From the NCBI GenBank assembly GCA_023388635.1, contig JAEWFW010000019.1:62001-126000 (forward strand): DNA of 64,000 nt. Direction: 5' to 3'. Source of the stretch: Bacillota bacterium. Lineage in GTDB: Bacteria; Bacillota; Bacilli; Desulfuribacillales; Desulfuribacillaceae. The position numbers were made by a program, and so were the translations under genes. Below, piece after piece: positions 44,820 through 54,114 of the stretch. Below the pieces are notes generated by a model. The model searched no databases, had not been told where the DNA came from, and saw nothing but the letters and a program-made list of their open reading frames with translations. Positions within the stretch are counted from its first letter, which is position 1. Every line of letters begins with the position of its first letter.

Positions 44820-45365
44820 ATGCATCATCGCGAATTACTGGGAGCATTGCTAACTGACACCCAGTTGACACAGCAAAAAGCGTTCGCATTTTATGATACA
44901 TTGGAGACTGTTTCCCAAGACTTTATGTATGGCAAGTGGCGCGGCAAAGAATTATCGACGGGACATCCGATGGACGGGCTACTGGAGGCGACGAAGTGGT
45001 ATGGAAAGTATTTTTCCGACGCAGAGACGGTCCATCCATTGATGTTTCAAAAGCAGAATGGCGAACATTATTATATCAACCCCGGATGGTTACCGATGCA
45101 TGCTCCGCTCGATAAAATTCCTAGAAGTATGGTGCGTGTCGTCTTTCCCTTTGTCTCAATTTTCATGAGAACAAAGACGAGCAAAGCGCGTCTGCGGATG
45201 CTCGAGTACCGCGGGAAAATCAGCGCGGCAATGATCTACGATCAGCACGCCATATGCGACATTTTCAGAAAAGTAGATGCAGATACTGTCGTGGGAGTGA
45301 TGGATTTAAAAGGACTTCCCGGTCAGGGGTACTTTTTTGTACTCGAGAGACAAAGGACGTTATGA
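44820..45365 (+). CDS. GXWXG plus DUF4334 protein
   Basis: 181 residues. A GXWXG domain (MYGKWRGKELSTGHPMDGLL, residues ~38-57) is followed by a DUF4334 domain (from about residue 120, MRMLEYRGKISAAMIYDQHAICDIFRKVD). The pair is widespread in bacteria and fungi and has no proven function; a lipocalin-like fold has been suggested. ATG 44820 has AGAGG nine bases upstream. Confidence 0.8.
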   Translation: MHHRELLGALLTDTQLTQQKAFAFYDTLETVSQDFMYGKWRGKELSTGHPMDGLLEATKWYGKYFSDAETVHPLMFQKQNGEHYYINPGWLPMHAPLDKIPRSMVRVVFPFVSIFMRTKTSKARLRMLEYRGKISAAMIYDQHAICDIFRKVDADTVVGVMDLKGLPGQGYFFVLERQRTL

Positions 45366-45383
45366 AGAATTGGGGAGGTTGGC

Positions 45384-45758
45384 ATGAAGCGCAAGTTTGT
45401 ATATATTGGATTATCCGTTGTTAGTTTTGTACTTTGTGTCTTAATCGTGAAAGTATACGGTGGAAATCCGCTGATTCGCGGTTTTGTCGGGGATATTGTC
45501 GTCATCTGGCTACTATATTTTTTACTGCAATCTTTTTATGATTTTTCGCCACGCAACCTTACGATTGCCCTGCTCGGCATTGCCTATGTGACAGAATGTT
45601 TGCAGTATTTTAATTTAACGACAGTGTTAGGGCTTGAACATAGCAAGCTCGCGGATTTGATATTAGGCTCAGTTTTTGACGTGTATGATTTATTGGCTTA
45701 CACAGTTGGAGCCATTACGGTTTATTTAACAGATACTATCATCAGAAAATTGCACTAA
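45384..45758 (+). CDS. DUF2809 membrane protein
   Basis: 124 residues with about four membrane segments. The segment GNPLIRGFVGDIVVIWLLYFLLQ and the end SVFDVYDLLAYTVGAI match the DUF2809 pattern (a VanZ-like small membrane family). Function unknown. GGGGAGG is the ribosome binding site. Confidence 0.75.
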   Translation: MKRKFVYIGLSVVSFVLCVLIVKVYGGNPLIRGFVGDIVVIWLLYFLLQSFYDFSPRNLTIALLGIAYVTECLQYFNLTTVLGLEHSKLADLILGSVFDVYDLLAYTVGAITVYLTDTIIRKLH

Positions 45759-45785
45759 AGATACGGTTGAGGGATGTGAGGCGTT

Positions 45786-46058
45786 TTGTCAGTAAAGAAA
45801 ATTTTGTTCAAAGTGAGATACTTACAGTTAGGACGATATAAAACTACATTGATGGGATATATCGATTCCTGGTCGGACATGGGGATCGTTTTGCTTGATC
45901 AGGACAAACGTCGTCATACATTACAGCCCGGGAACGTCATTAAGATAGAGCCTGTGTATCTGCCGAAGGAGCAGGTTCCGGAAGTTGCGGAAGAGACAAT
46001 GGATGGAGATGTTCAGATGGATATATTTGAGCAGTTTGTATCCAATGAATCAAAGTAG
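45786..46058 (+). CDS. Small hypothetical protein
   Basis: 90 residues from a TTG start with GAGGCG in front. The middle (VLLDQDKRRHTLQPGNVIKIEP) looks like a small beta barrel; the C-terminus is very acidic. I do not recognise a family. It lies between two small membrane protein genes in the same direction and could be cotranscribed. Confidence 0.5.
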   Translation: MSVKKILFKVRYLQLGRYKTTLMGYIDSWSDMGIVLLDQDKRRHTLQPGNVIKIEPVYLPKEQVPEVAEETMDGDVQMDIFEQFVSNESK

Positions 46059-46101
46059 TTTTCAGGTAGAAGTTCAAAAATATAAGAGAAGGTGCCATAT
46101 T

Positions 46102-46410
46102 ATGGAGAGTAAAAAAAGTGGGCAGCCGAAAATTACAATTTTGGGCGTAGCTTCATTCGGTCTTGCATGTACTCTGATCATCACGGTACTGAACACATTT
46201 GTGCAATGGATTCCCACACAAGCGAGCGAATGGCAAGGAATTATCATGTTAGCGCCGTTTATCTTGGCTCCGATGGGTGCAATCGGTGGATTCATCGCAT
46301 TTGTAAAGTACCGAGATGTTTGGGCGAAGTGGGGAGTATTATTAAATTTAACGGTATTATTTTTTCTTGTATTTTATATCATCGTCGGCAGTACGTTTGC
46401 CGGGGAATAG
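46102..46410 (+). CDS. Small membrane protein of unknown function
   Basis: 102 residues with three membrane segments (about residues 12-35, 46-66 and 77-98). No family recognised. The ATG at 46102 follows GAAGGTG; a longer frame begins upstream within the previous gene and is not used. A terminator follows. Confidence 0.6.
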   Translation: MESKKSGQPKITILGVASFGLACTLIITVLNTFVQWIPTQASEWQGIIMLAPFILAPMGAIGGFIAFVKYRDVWAKWGVLLNLTVLFFLVFYIIVGSTFAGE

Positions 46411-46430
46411 GGATGTAGTATGATTCGATA

Positions 46431-46478
46431 AGCCAAGGAATGGAGCAATATGATATCAACATTCTTTGGCTGTTTTTT
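46431..46478 (+). terminator. Rho-independent terminator after the small membrane protein gene
   Basis: AGCCAAGGAATG pairs with CATTCTTTGGCT (one G-U) across a 17-base loop, followed by GTTTTTTT. Confidence 0.75.
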
Positions 46479-46698
46479 TGTCCAATTTTCTCGATGAGCA
46501 ATTTTATGGATAGTCCATTTTTTGTGATAAAAATTATGATGTGGGACACAATATAAGTGATTCTGTTGTGGCAAAAACGATAGTAATATTTGCCGTAAAA
46601 TACTTATCGGTGGCAAAACGATCCGATTGATTTCCTAGTTATGAAGCATTAAAACATCCAATGGATTATAACAACAAATATCAGAAAGAAGGGGACGC
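46479..46698. other. AT-rich gap before the repeat lipoprotein gene
   Basis: About 220 bp without an ORF. Two near-copies of GTGGCAAAACGAT occur at about 46567-46580 and 46611-46623, which might be regulatory sites. No clear sigma-A promoter; GAAAGAAGGGG is the ribosome binding site of the next gene. Confidence 0.35.
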
Positions 46699-47769
46699 AT
46701 GAAAAAGATATTGATTTTTATGTTAATGTTTACTTTGGTTTTTGGATTTGTCGGTTGTGAAGAAACAGGAGAAAATCCGCCTGGACAACCATCAGAACCA
46801 AATACGCCAGGTGAACCAACGGAGCCGGGTCCTTCCGGGACCGCAGGCGCTATAGCGAAAGTCGGTTTAGGTCACATTATAAAGACAGCCAAGTCCAAAG
46901 AAGCTGAAGGCGATGTACTGGCAATGGGACAAGTCGACAATGTGATCGCAGCCGTGGGTTTTGATAAAGATGGCAAGGTTGTGAAAGTGACGATTGACAC
47001 GGCACAACAATCAGTTTCCTTTGATAAAGACCTTAAAGTTTCAACTGATTTGACAGCGGCTCAAGAAACAAAAGTGGAGCGCGGCGACAAATATGGTATG
47101 CGTGCTGCATCTTCAATCGGTAAAGAGTGGTATGAACAAATCGCAGAATTAGAAAAATGGATGATTGGCAAGAGTGTAAATGAGATCAAAGGCATGAAAT
47201 TAAACGATGGAAAACCCGACGTAGCTGAGCTCACTTCATTAGTTACTATCAGCGTTGGAGACTATATCGCTGCAGTGGAAGACGCCTACAATAACGCAAT
47301 TGATGTCGCAGCAGGAGCAGAAACAGTGGGATTGGGACAAAGTATCTCCATTGAGGGATCTAAGTCTTTGAATGCCGCAGAAAAGGTCAATCCGTTAGTT
47401 GCAGTCGATACGGTCATGGCTGCCACAGCATTTGACAAAGATGGTAAAGTAGCCGGAACGGTAATTGACATGGCACAGACAAAAATTAATTTTGATGCTC
47501 AAGGTAAAATTGCCGATGTAGCCGATAAAACAAAATTAGAGCTTGGCGATGAATACGGAATGCGTAAAGCATCTTCAATCGGTAAAGAGTGGAATGAACA
47601 AATCGCTGAGTTCGGCAAATGGATGGTAGGTAAAAACGTCGAAGAAATTAAATCATTAAAAGTGACAGAAACGACGGTTCCTGACATACCGGAGTTAGCA
47701 TCTACAGTGACGATCAAAGTCGGTTCGTATATCGAAGTAGTAGAAGAAAGTTATGAAAACGCAAAATAA
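46699..47769 (+). CDS. Lipoprotein with two tandem repeats
   Basis: 356 residues. A lipoprotein signal peptide ends FVGC (Cys20). A Pro/Gly/Glu-rich linker (22-52) leads to two repeats of about 140 residues (roughly 55-195 and 208-355). Each has VGLGxxI at its start, AFDKDGKV, GMRxASSIGKEW and a final VGxYIxxVExxYxNA. Similar lipoproteins with the GKEW motif occur in Clostridia; no function is proved, though they are sometimes near FMN-binding proteins. It probably sits on the outer face of the membrane. Confidence 0.72.
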   Translation: MKKILIFMLMFTLVFGFVGCEETGENPPGQPSEPNTPGEPTEPGPSGTAGAIAKVGLGHIIKTAKSKEAEGDVLAMGQVDNVIAAVGFDKDGKVVKVTIDTAQQSVSFDKDLKVSTDLTAAQETKVERGDKYGMRAASSIGKEWYEQIAELEKWMIGKSVNEIKGMKLNDGKPDVAELTSLVTISVGDYIAAVEDAYNNAIDVAAGAETVGLGQSISIEGSKSLNAAEKVNPLVAVDTVMAATAFDKDGKVAGTVIDMAQTKINFDAQGKIADVADKTKLELGDEYGMRKASSIGKEWNEQIAEFGKWMVGKNVEEIKSLKVTETTVPDIPELASTVTIKVGSYIEVVEESYENAK

Positions 47770-47783
47770 ATCAAATACAATGC

Positions 47784-47826
47784 AAAACGACTGCTCGATT
47801 TTCATTTCGAGTAGTCGTTTCTTTTC
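47784..47826. terminator. Bidirectional terminator between the lipoprotein and EamA genes
   Basis: AAACGACTGCTCGA pairs with TCGAGTAGTCGTTT (one G-U) with A-rich and T-rich flanks on either side; it serves both converging genes. Confidence 0.85.
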
Positions 47827-48745
47827 ATTGCAAGTCGCTTTTTATTCGTGTCAGTAAAAGGATTGTACTGAGAATACACGCTGTACCGAACCATTCTGCC
47901 GCGCCGAAAGGTACATGCAGCCACACGACAGAAAGTAATGCCGCCGATAACGGTTCTGCACAACCGAGTACACTGACTTCTGTAGCGCCCAAAAACTTTA
48001 AGCTGTGCAGATACAGAAAAAATGCCATTGCCGTACCGAACAGCACGACGAACGAGAAGGCGAGCAGGGAAAGTGACGTCCACTGTCCTTCTACGTTCCA
48101 AGGTTGATGAACGAGGCTGAAAAATAGACCGCCGAGCAACATCGCCCATCCGACCAATGTTAAGGAATCGAACCTCGCCAGCAAGTGTTTGGGATATAGG
48201 GTGTAGAAAGCCGAAGCAAAGGCGGACCCCAATCCCCAGAATAGCGCCCAGCCTGATATAGCCAGTGATTTCAGATTGCCGCCTGTGACCAGCAAGAACG
48301 TACCTATGATCGCCAAAAGGACGACAAGCACGATACTCAACTTCGGTAACCGACGTGATAGGAGTACCAAATAACAGGTAATGATCACGGGAGATAAATA
48401 TTGCAATACGGTAGCCGTCGCGGCATTGCTGTGGTTGATTGCCGCCAGGTATGTATATTGAATCGCCAGCATCCCGAAAATACTGAAAATGACAATCGAA
48501 ATCCGATCCTGCTTACGTTTCCAGATGTTCCATATGGCTTTTTTCTGCCTAGTATAAGAAAAGCAAAGGATGAGAATTCCGGAAATCAGTAAACGTGTGA
48601 CAGTTAACCATTCGGCACTAAATTGATGATGCTGGAATAAATATTGCGCTACAGACCCCGATACGCCCCATAGGGTAGCTGCTGTTAAAACAAGCGCCAT
48701 GCCTTTTTTTCTCGATGCAGCATGTGCGGATGCCACTGTGTTCAT
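47825..48745 (-). CDS. EamA family transporter (DMT superfamily)
   Basis: 306 residues, about ten membrane segments in two EamA repeats (first with ATLWGVSGSVAQYLF, second from about residue 150 with WALFWGLGSAFASAFYTLYP). Members export amino acids or other metabolites; the substrate is unknown. It follows the GntR regulator gene by 26 bp on the same strand, so they probably form one operon. GGGAGAG lies upstream of the ATG. Confidence 0.88.
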   Translation of the reverse strand: MNTVASAHAASRKKGMALVLTAATLWGVSGSVAQYLFQHHQFSAEWLTVTRLLISGILILCFSYTRQKKAIWNIWKRKQDRISIVIFSIFGMLAIQYTYLAAINHSNAATATVLQYLSPVIITCYLVLLSRRLPKLSIVLVVLLAIIGTFLLVTGGNLKSLAISGWALFWGLGSAFASAFYTLYPKHLLARFDSLTLVGWAMLLGGLFFSLVHQPWNVEGQWTSLSLLAFSFVVLFGTAMAFFLYLHSLKFLGATEVSVLGCAEPLSAALLSVVWLHVPFGAAEWFGTACILSTILLLTRIKSDLQ

Positions 48746-48771
48746 AAAGTAATCATCTCTCCCGTATTTTA

Positions 48772-49443
48772 TTAAGTGTTTTGTAAATGCGTTTGTAAAC
48801 GGATGAAACTTTGTCGCCAGTTGCGCTCTATACTGTCCAAAAGAGCAGGCAGATCTCTTTTCTGCAATGCGCTGATGATTTGCCGATGTTCGTCCACCGA
48901 TTGCTCAAGATCGGACACCTTGTGGAAATAGAATAGCTCCACCCGTTTTAATTTTTGCCTGAGCGGTTCGAGGATTGCCCGTAGTTCGTCATTGGGGCAG
49001 CAGTCAATATACGCTGCATGGAACTCTTCATCTTGGGCGACAGCCAATTGAAAGTCATTGGCACTGATCGCTTGCTGTAATTGCTCATTGCATGCGAGCA
49101 TTTTTTGCAAGACGTGATCATCGAGTGCGGGGAATGTCTGCTCCATTGCTAACAGCTCCAGTGTCCAGAGAATTGAGTACAGATGGTATATGTTTTCCGT
49201 ATTGATCGGAGCGACGGCTGTATAGCTATTAGGCTTTGTTTGCACATACCCCTCATCCTCTAGGCGCAGCAATGCCTCTCTAATCGGTGTTCTGCTGACA
49301 CCCAATTGCTCGGCAAGCTCTTTGTCGCGCAGCTTTTGCTCGGGTCGCAGTGTTCCGTCAATGATCCAATTGCGTAATAACAGATACGCCTCATCACGCA
49401 CGAAGGTGCGCTTTAATTTTTCCACTGTAGTTTGATTTTCCAT
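48772..49443 (-). CDS. GntR family regulator (FadR/FCD type)
   Basis: 223 residues. An N-terminal winged helix (ELAEQLGVSRTPIREALLRLEDEGYV) and an all-helical FCD effector domain (EEFHAAYIDCCPNDELRAIL, then VDEHRQIISALQKRD) with the histidines that often bind a metal and a small acid. ATG 49443 has AAAGGAA upstream. It is in operon with one EamA gene and divergent from another, so it may control both. Palindromes lie in the gap. Confidence 0.88.
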   Translation of the reverse strand: MENQTTVEKLKRTFVRDEAYLLLRNWIIDGTLRPEQKLRDKELAEQLGVSRTPIREALLRLEDEGYVQTKPNSYTAVAPINTENIYHLYSILWTLELLAMEQTFPALDDHVLQKMLACNEQLQQAISANDFQLAVAQDEEFHAAYIDCCPNDELRAILEPLRQKLKRVELFYFHKVSDLEQSVDEHRQIISALQKRDLPALLDSIERNWRQSFIRLQTHLQNT

Positions 49444-49467
49444 AAAATCAATTCCTTTGCAGATGAA

Positions 49468-49491
49468 TAATATGTAATATATCACATATTA
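49468..49491. promoter_or_regulatory. Inverted repeat near the GntR gene start
   Basis: TAATATG and CATATTA with a ten-base spacer, 25 bp upstream of the GntR start codon. Candidate operator for autoregulation. Confidence 0.35.
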
Positions 49492-49514
49492 GAATTGGTG
49501 TCTAATAAAATTCG

Positions 49515-49530
49515 CTATTCTTTAGAATAG
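49515..49530. promoter_or_regulatory. Perfect palindrome upstream of the divergent EamA promoter
   Basis: CTATTCT and AGAATAG with two bases between. It ends four bases before the -35 of the EamA gene at 49621, a place where an activator or repressor could bind. Confidence 0.45.
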
Positions 49531-49533
49531 GGA

Positions 49534-49561
49534 TTGTGTTTCAAAAGAGAGAGAGTATAAT
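49534..49561 (+). promoter_or_regulatory. Sigma-A promoter for the second EamA gene
   Basis: TTGTGT (49534-49539), a 16-base spacer and TATAAT (49556-49561). Confidence 0.5.
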
Positions 49562-49620
49562 TTGAGGAAATAGATTGCCAATTATTTTAAAAATTCTGGT
49601 GGTGAGGAGAGAGTTAACAG

Positions 49621-50544
49621 ATGAATAAGCGTGATCTACTATTAGTCCTGTTGGTTGCCACCGCCTGGGGAGCTAACTTTACTGTCATCAAGTTGGGATT
49701 GGATGGGGTCCCACCGATGCTGCTCGTAGCGCTGCGATATATCTTAACAGCGTTTCCGGCGGTATTGTTTATAAAACGTCCGGTTGTCGAATGGCGCTAT
49801 TGTATCGCATATGGTCTGACGGTCGGAGTTGGACAGTTTGCCTGTTTATTTTATGCTATGCATATAGGGATGCCGGCAGGGGTTGCTTCTGTTGTTTTGC
49901 AATCGCAAGTATTTTTTACAATTATATTTGCGGCATTTATGTTGAACGAATCGATTAAGGGAAGACAAATAGCGGGGCTTATTGTAGCAGGAGTAGGTCT
50001 TTATTTAATAGGAAAAGCCGGCAGCACAGGTAATTTATCTGCTATCCCATTACAGGCGTTTGTATTGACACTTGCCGGAGCCGCTTTCTGGGGGATGTCT
50101 AATATCGTTGTAAAATATGCGTCGGACCGTGTTGCCCGACGCGGACAATCCCTTGATATGTTGAGCTTAATTGTCTGGTCGAGTCTTGTACCGCCAATAC
50201 CACTGCTCGGTCTAGCTCTCATGCTTGATACTCCAGACGTGTTATGGCAGGCGATGAGCAATTTAAATATGGTATCAGTATTCGCTGTGCTCTATCTCGC
50301 CTTTATTGCGACACTGTTTGGCTTTGGTACATGGGGGAACTTGTTGGCAAAATATTCGGCTGGAAAAGTGGCGCCATTTTCCTTACTCGTTCCGATTACA
50401 GGTCTGATCATTGCGCGAATTGTCCTCGGAGAACAACTGGCGTTGTTACAATGGCTGGGGTGCTTGGCAATTCTGTTAGGAATCATTATCTTTAATTTTG
50501 GCTGTTCATTTATCGGGCGTGTTATTAAAACAAAAACTGAGTAG
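49621..50544 (+). CDS. EamA family transporter (DMT superfamily)
   Basis: 307 residues, about ten membrane segments, two EamA repeats (VATAWGANFTVIKLGLDGVPP at the start; LAGAAFWGMSNIVVKYAS in the middle). The sequence is close to the RhaT/YdeD (cysteine and pathway metabolite exporter) branch. Substrate unknown. It is read away from the GntR-EamA pair. Confidence 0.88.
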   Translation: MNKRDLLLVLLVATAWGANFTVIKLGLDGVPPMLLVALRYILTAFPAVLFIKRPVVEWRYCIAYGLTVGVGQFACLFYAMHIGMPAGVASVVLQSQVFFTIIFAAFMLNESIKGRQIAGLIVAGVGLYLIGKAGSTGNLSAIPLQAFVLTLAGAAFWGMSNIVVKYASDRVARRGQSLDMLSLIVWSSLVPPIPLLGLALMLDTPDVLWQAMSNLNMVSVFAVLYLAFIATLFGFGTWGNLLAKYSAGKVAPFSLLVPITGLIIARIVLGEQLALLQWLGCLAILLGIIIFNFGCSFIGRVIKTKTE

Positions 50545-50553
50545 AACAAAAAG

Positions 50554-50575
50554 CGAGGCGTATTTAAACGCCTCG
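50554..50575. terminator. Bidirectional terminator between EamA and the ABC permease gene
   Basis: CGAGGCGT and ACGCCTCG around six bases, with A-rich and T-rich flanks. It ends both converging genes. Confidence 0.78.
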
Positions 50576-50586
50576 TAAATATTTTA

Positions 50587-53259
50587 TTACATCGTTTCAT
50601 CTTTTAATGCGTCGATGATGTTTTCTTTTTTGATGCGGGCACTGGAATACAGCATGGTGATGCCGACGATGATAAACACGCATAGGATTGCGATTGCGTA
50701 TTCAGTCCAAGGAAGCCGGAACCCAAAGGAAATTTGTTCGTTGAGTGTCGTATACAGGTAATAGGCAATGGCGACACTGATCGGCAAGCCGTAAGTCAGA
50801 GCCTTTAGACCGTAGAAAATACTCTCAAAGCGGACCATTTTATTAAAACTTCCGGGGGTCATGCCGACGGAGCGCAGCATGGCAAATTCTTTACGTCGCA
50901 GAGCGATGTTTGTCGAAACGGTATTAAAGATATTGGCAATACATATGAGACTGATCAATGTGATGAAACCGTACAAGAATACTCCCATCGTCGTTAAAAT
51001 ATTTTTTTCTTGTTTTGCCTGGATAATGATATTGCTATAGTAGTAATTATTTCGATCGAGATGGCTATTTTGCAAAACGGTATCGATTTGCTGGTCGAGC
51101 AATTCACCGTCTATGGCTTTGACTACGATATTAGGATGGACGGTAATGGTACCAGTAACATCGGCAAATTGATCTTCCAGAGTTTGTACAACGGCATCGA
51201 GTACATCGTTGGAAGTGACTAAAAGCATCGATTGCACAGGTGCCGTAATACTTCCCAGCGGTAATCGATCGGTGATTGCTCCAATGGTCACTTCGGCGCT
51301 TGCAAGTTCTGTTGTGGTTGTTGTACCGGAAGTGTCATTCCATATTTTTTCCCAGATGTTTAGCTTGTCACCAGCGGCTGCCTTTAACGGTTGCCCTTCG
51401 ATGAATTTACGTTCTGCGGAGCTATATGTTACGCCGCGGTTGACGACAATCACGTTCTGTTGGTCCGTGTCATGGAAATCGACCGATGAAGCGCCGATCG
51501 ATGACGCGTATTTGGCAAGGGATTGGTCGTCGAGAGCGACAAGCAATGTATCATTGAGTTTGTATTTTCCATCTGACCCTTTTGCGAGTAATTGTTTGGT
51601 TAAGTCAGGTAACTGGTCTTCATCTGCATAGAAATCGACATCGATCTGTCTGGCAAAGGCAGAATCTGTCACACTGTCTAGAGCAGTGATTTGTTCGAAC
51701 AATTGTTGTTGTGCCTCAGGCTGGACATTGTAAAGCCTCACTAAAGCATCGTAGTTTATGTTGGTGATATTCAGGCGGATATCGGCACTCGATGTCGTAT
51801 ATTCTGCCATCGTTGACACAGTGAGAAACAGGATCAGACTGATGGTCAAAGAAAAAATTGTCGCCCGGTATTTCTTTTTGCTGCGTTTTAAGTTTTTTAA
51901 GGCGAGTTCACCTTCGATACCGAATAATTTCTGTGTCAGTCGTGATGTTTTAATCGCCTTGGAAGTCAATTTTATTTCTTGTGACTGGCGGATGGCATCA
52001 ATTGGCATAATGTTCGATGCGCGTTTTGCCGGTATATAGACGGAGATGAAGATTGTCAATATGGCAAAGGCGGTGGAAACAGCGATTGATGCAGGCGATA
52101 CGACGAGACTTATCGTTGATTCGATATTGGGCATGGTGCTTTTTAGCAATGGAGCGACAAAGTGTAACGTAACGGCAATGCCGGCGATTCCGGCAAGGAT
52201 GCCCAACGGAATTCCGATCAGTCCGACGATCAATCCTTCGAAATAGACATTTTCCCGTTTCTGTCCTTTAGTGGCACCGATGCTTGCCAGCATTCCCAGC
52301 TGCCGGATGCGTTCAGACACGGAAATGGCAAAGGCGTTGTATATCAGTGAAACGGATGCAATCATAATGATGACGATGATGATCAAAACGAATGAATAGA
52401 CAATTTCCTGGGTGTTGTCATTTTCCAACATTCCGTGGTATCGCAATAACTCAGTATTGTAGTTGATTTGATCAGGGATACCGAGTTTTTCAGCGAGCGC
52501 CCGGGAATGGGGATAGATTTTTTTACTCAAATGATTGACGCCAATCGATGCATTGACTGTTTGTTCAGATGTCAATGCAGCCGGATCGAGATAGGTGACA
52601 GCCGCATAGCCGGCAACGCTAAAGCGTTCAGACGGCAGGCGTTCGATGACGCCGACGACGGTAAATGTTCTTGTGTATTCAGGAATATACGTTTCGCTGA
52701 TTTCCCGTGTGCCATCTTCGGGGTTTACGAGATACATGAGTGAAGAATTATCCGACAATTGCTGACCATCGTCAGTGTAGCGATTGCCGATTTCTAATGT
52801 CAATTGATCGCCTATTTTGTACGGAACTCCGCCGTTCGTCTCCAGATGACGCGGAATCAGCAGTTCTTGATCGTTGCTCGGCATACGTCCGTCTATCAGG
52901 TGAACCGGGAACTCTTGCAGAGCGGAAGCGTCATATTGCTGGATAAATAAATACGGTTTGTCAGGGTTTTTCGGCTGACTGAACTGTGTGAATCCGATAT
53001 TTCGGCTGAGCATGATCGTTTCCGTCAGCGGATCATCTTCTAATATAGGTATCTGCTCAGGCTTAATATTTTCGTATCCGACGTGCCATTCTCCGGTATC
53101 TTCGATAACGGAACGCTGCATAAAACTCATAAAGGAATATGTCAAAGTCGATACGGCAGTCAGCATCGCCGTGGAAATGATAATGCCGATGATCGTGACA
53201 ATTGTCCATTTTTTGTTATGCCGCATACTTCTTAAGGTGAAATTTTTGATGATGTTCAT
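50587..53259 (-). CDS. FtsX-like ABC transporter permease
   Basis: 890 residues with two FtsX units. One membrane segment near residue 20 is followed by a large outside domain (~45-280), three segments (~285-420), another segment near 475, a second large outside domain (~500-750) and three more segments near the C-terminus. This is the layout of MacB/LolC-type (type VII) exporters in Gram-positive bacteria. It overlaps the ATPase gene by four bases and stands under the neighbouring two-component system, a layout often linked to peptide antibiotic defence or cell envelope sensing. Confidence 0.87.
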   Translation of the reverse strand: MNIIKNFTLRSMRHNKKWTIVTIIGIIISTAMLTAVSTLTYSFMSFMQRSVIEDTGEWHVGYENIKPEQIPILEDDPLTETIMLSRNIGFTQFSQPKNPDKPYLFIQQYDASALQEFPVHLIDGRMPSNDQELLIPRHLETNGGVPYKIGDQLTLEIGNRYTDDGQQLSDNSSLMYLVNPEDGTREISETYIPEYTRTFTVVGVIERLPSERFSVAGYAAVTYLDPAALTSEQTVNASIGVNHLSKKIYPHSRALAEKLGIPDQINYNTELLRYHGMLENDNTQEIVYSFVLIIIVIIMIASVSLIYNAFAISVSERIRQLGMLASIGATKGQKRENVYFEGLIVGLIGIPLGILAGIAGIAVTLHFVAPLLKSTMPNIESTISLVVSPASIAVSTAFAILTIFISVYIPAKRASNIMPIDAIRQSQEIKLTSKAIKTSRLTQKLFGIEGELALKNLKRSKKKYRATIFSLTISLILFLTVSTMAEYTTSSADIRLNITNINYDALVRLYNVQPEAQQQLFEQITALDSVTDSAFARQIDVDFYADEDQLPDLTKQLLAKGSDGKYKLNDTLLVALDDQSLAKYASSIGASSVDFHDTDQQNVIVVNRGVTYSSAERKFIEGQPLKAAAGDKLNIWEKIWNDTSGTTTTTELASAEVTIGAITDRLPLGSITAPVQSMLLVTSNDVLDAVVQTLEDQFADVTGTITVHPNIVVKAIDGELLDQQIDTVLQNSHLDRNNYYYSNIIIQAKQEKNILTTMGVFLYGFITLISLICIANIFNTVSTNIALRRKEFAMLRSVGMTPGSFNKMVRFESIFYGLKALTYGLPISVAIAYYLYTTLNEQISFGFRLPWTEYAIAILCVFIIVGITMLYSSARIKKENIIDALKDETM

Positions 53260-53939
53260 TTGCGCAGCACCTCATCTTTGGCGATGTTGCCGTCCTCAAT
53301 TGAGATGATGCGGTCTGCTTGTATAGCAATATTCGGGTCGTGGGTAATCACTATTAGAGTTTGGTTGAATTTTTTGTTCGACATCCGCAATAATTCGAGA
53401 ATATCGGCACCGTTTTTGCTGTCGAGGTTTCCCGTCGGTTCGTCGGCAAGCATCAGTGCCGGGCTGTTGATTAATGCGCGACCGATTGATACACGCTGTT
53501 GCTGCCCACCGGAAAGCTGGTTAGGCAGATGTTTTCCGCGATTTTGCAAATTAAGAGTAGCGAGCAAATCCGCTAAGTGCTGTTGGTCAACTTTGCGCTG
53601 GTCCAACTGCAAGGGCAGAGTAATATTTTCTTCTACATTCAGTACGGGAATCAGGTTGTAAAATTGATAAATTAAACCGATTTGTCGGCGGCGAAAAATT
53701 GCCAAGTTTGTCTCATTTAAAGCATAGATATCGGTGTTGTCAATGTATACTTTTCCCGATGTCGGTACGTCGACACCGCCGAGAATGTGCAGCAAAGTGG
53801 ACTTTCCAGAGCCGGAAGGACCGATGATTGCGACAAATTCACCTTTCTTGACAGAGAAAGAGATGTTATTTAAAGCATTTACCGCTGCTTCTCCGCTGCC
53901 GTATTGTTTACTGATGTTTTCTACACGCAATATTTCCAC
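53256..53939 (-). CDS. ABC transporter ATP-binding protein (MacB/LolD type)
   Basis: 227 residues. Walker A GPSGSGKST, QLSGGQQQRVSIGRAL signature, Walker B LMLADEPTGNLD, and the H-loop in VITHD. It is in the LolD/MacB group that partners FtsX permeases. The GTG at 53939 is chosen because AAGGAGG lies seven bases upstream; upstream ATGs at 53963 and 53984 have no such site. A palindrome shared with the regulator promoter is about 75 bp upstream. Confidence 0.92.
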   Translation of the reverse strand: MEILRVENISKQYGSGEAAVNALNNISFSVKKGEFVAIIGPSGSGKSTLLHILGGVDVPTSGKVYIDNTDIYALNETNLAIFRRRQIGLIYQFYNLIPVLNVEENITLPLQLDQRKVDQQHLADLLATLNLQNRGKHLPNQLSGGQQQRVSIGRALINSPALMLADEPTGNLDSKNGADILELLRMSNKKFNQTLIVITHDPNIAIQADRIISIEDGNIAKDEVLRK

Positions 53940-54011
53940 ATTAAATTCCTCCTTGTGATTCATACACCACCTATCATAAATCACAAAAGTGACACGACAG
54001 TGACCGGGTCG

Positions 54012-54027
54012 ATGACAATTTTGTCAT
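54012..54027. promoter_or_regulatory. Palindrome copy 1, candidate response-regulator site for the ABC genes
   Basis: ATGACA and TGTCAT with four bases between. The same inverted repeat is found in front of the response regulator gene (55834-55849). A possible -10 for the ABC operon (TATGAT, minus strand, 53978-53973) starts about 34 bp downstream. Confidence 0.6.
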
Positions 54028-54114
54028 ATTACACAGCCGCCGATTTTTTCATAAGTCACTTGTTTTCATAAAATGACTTGTTCACAATTTGATCTTTTGC
54101 ACCAGTCTCGCTTC

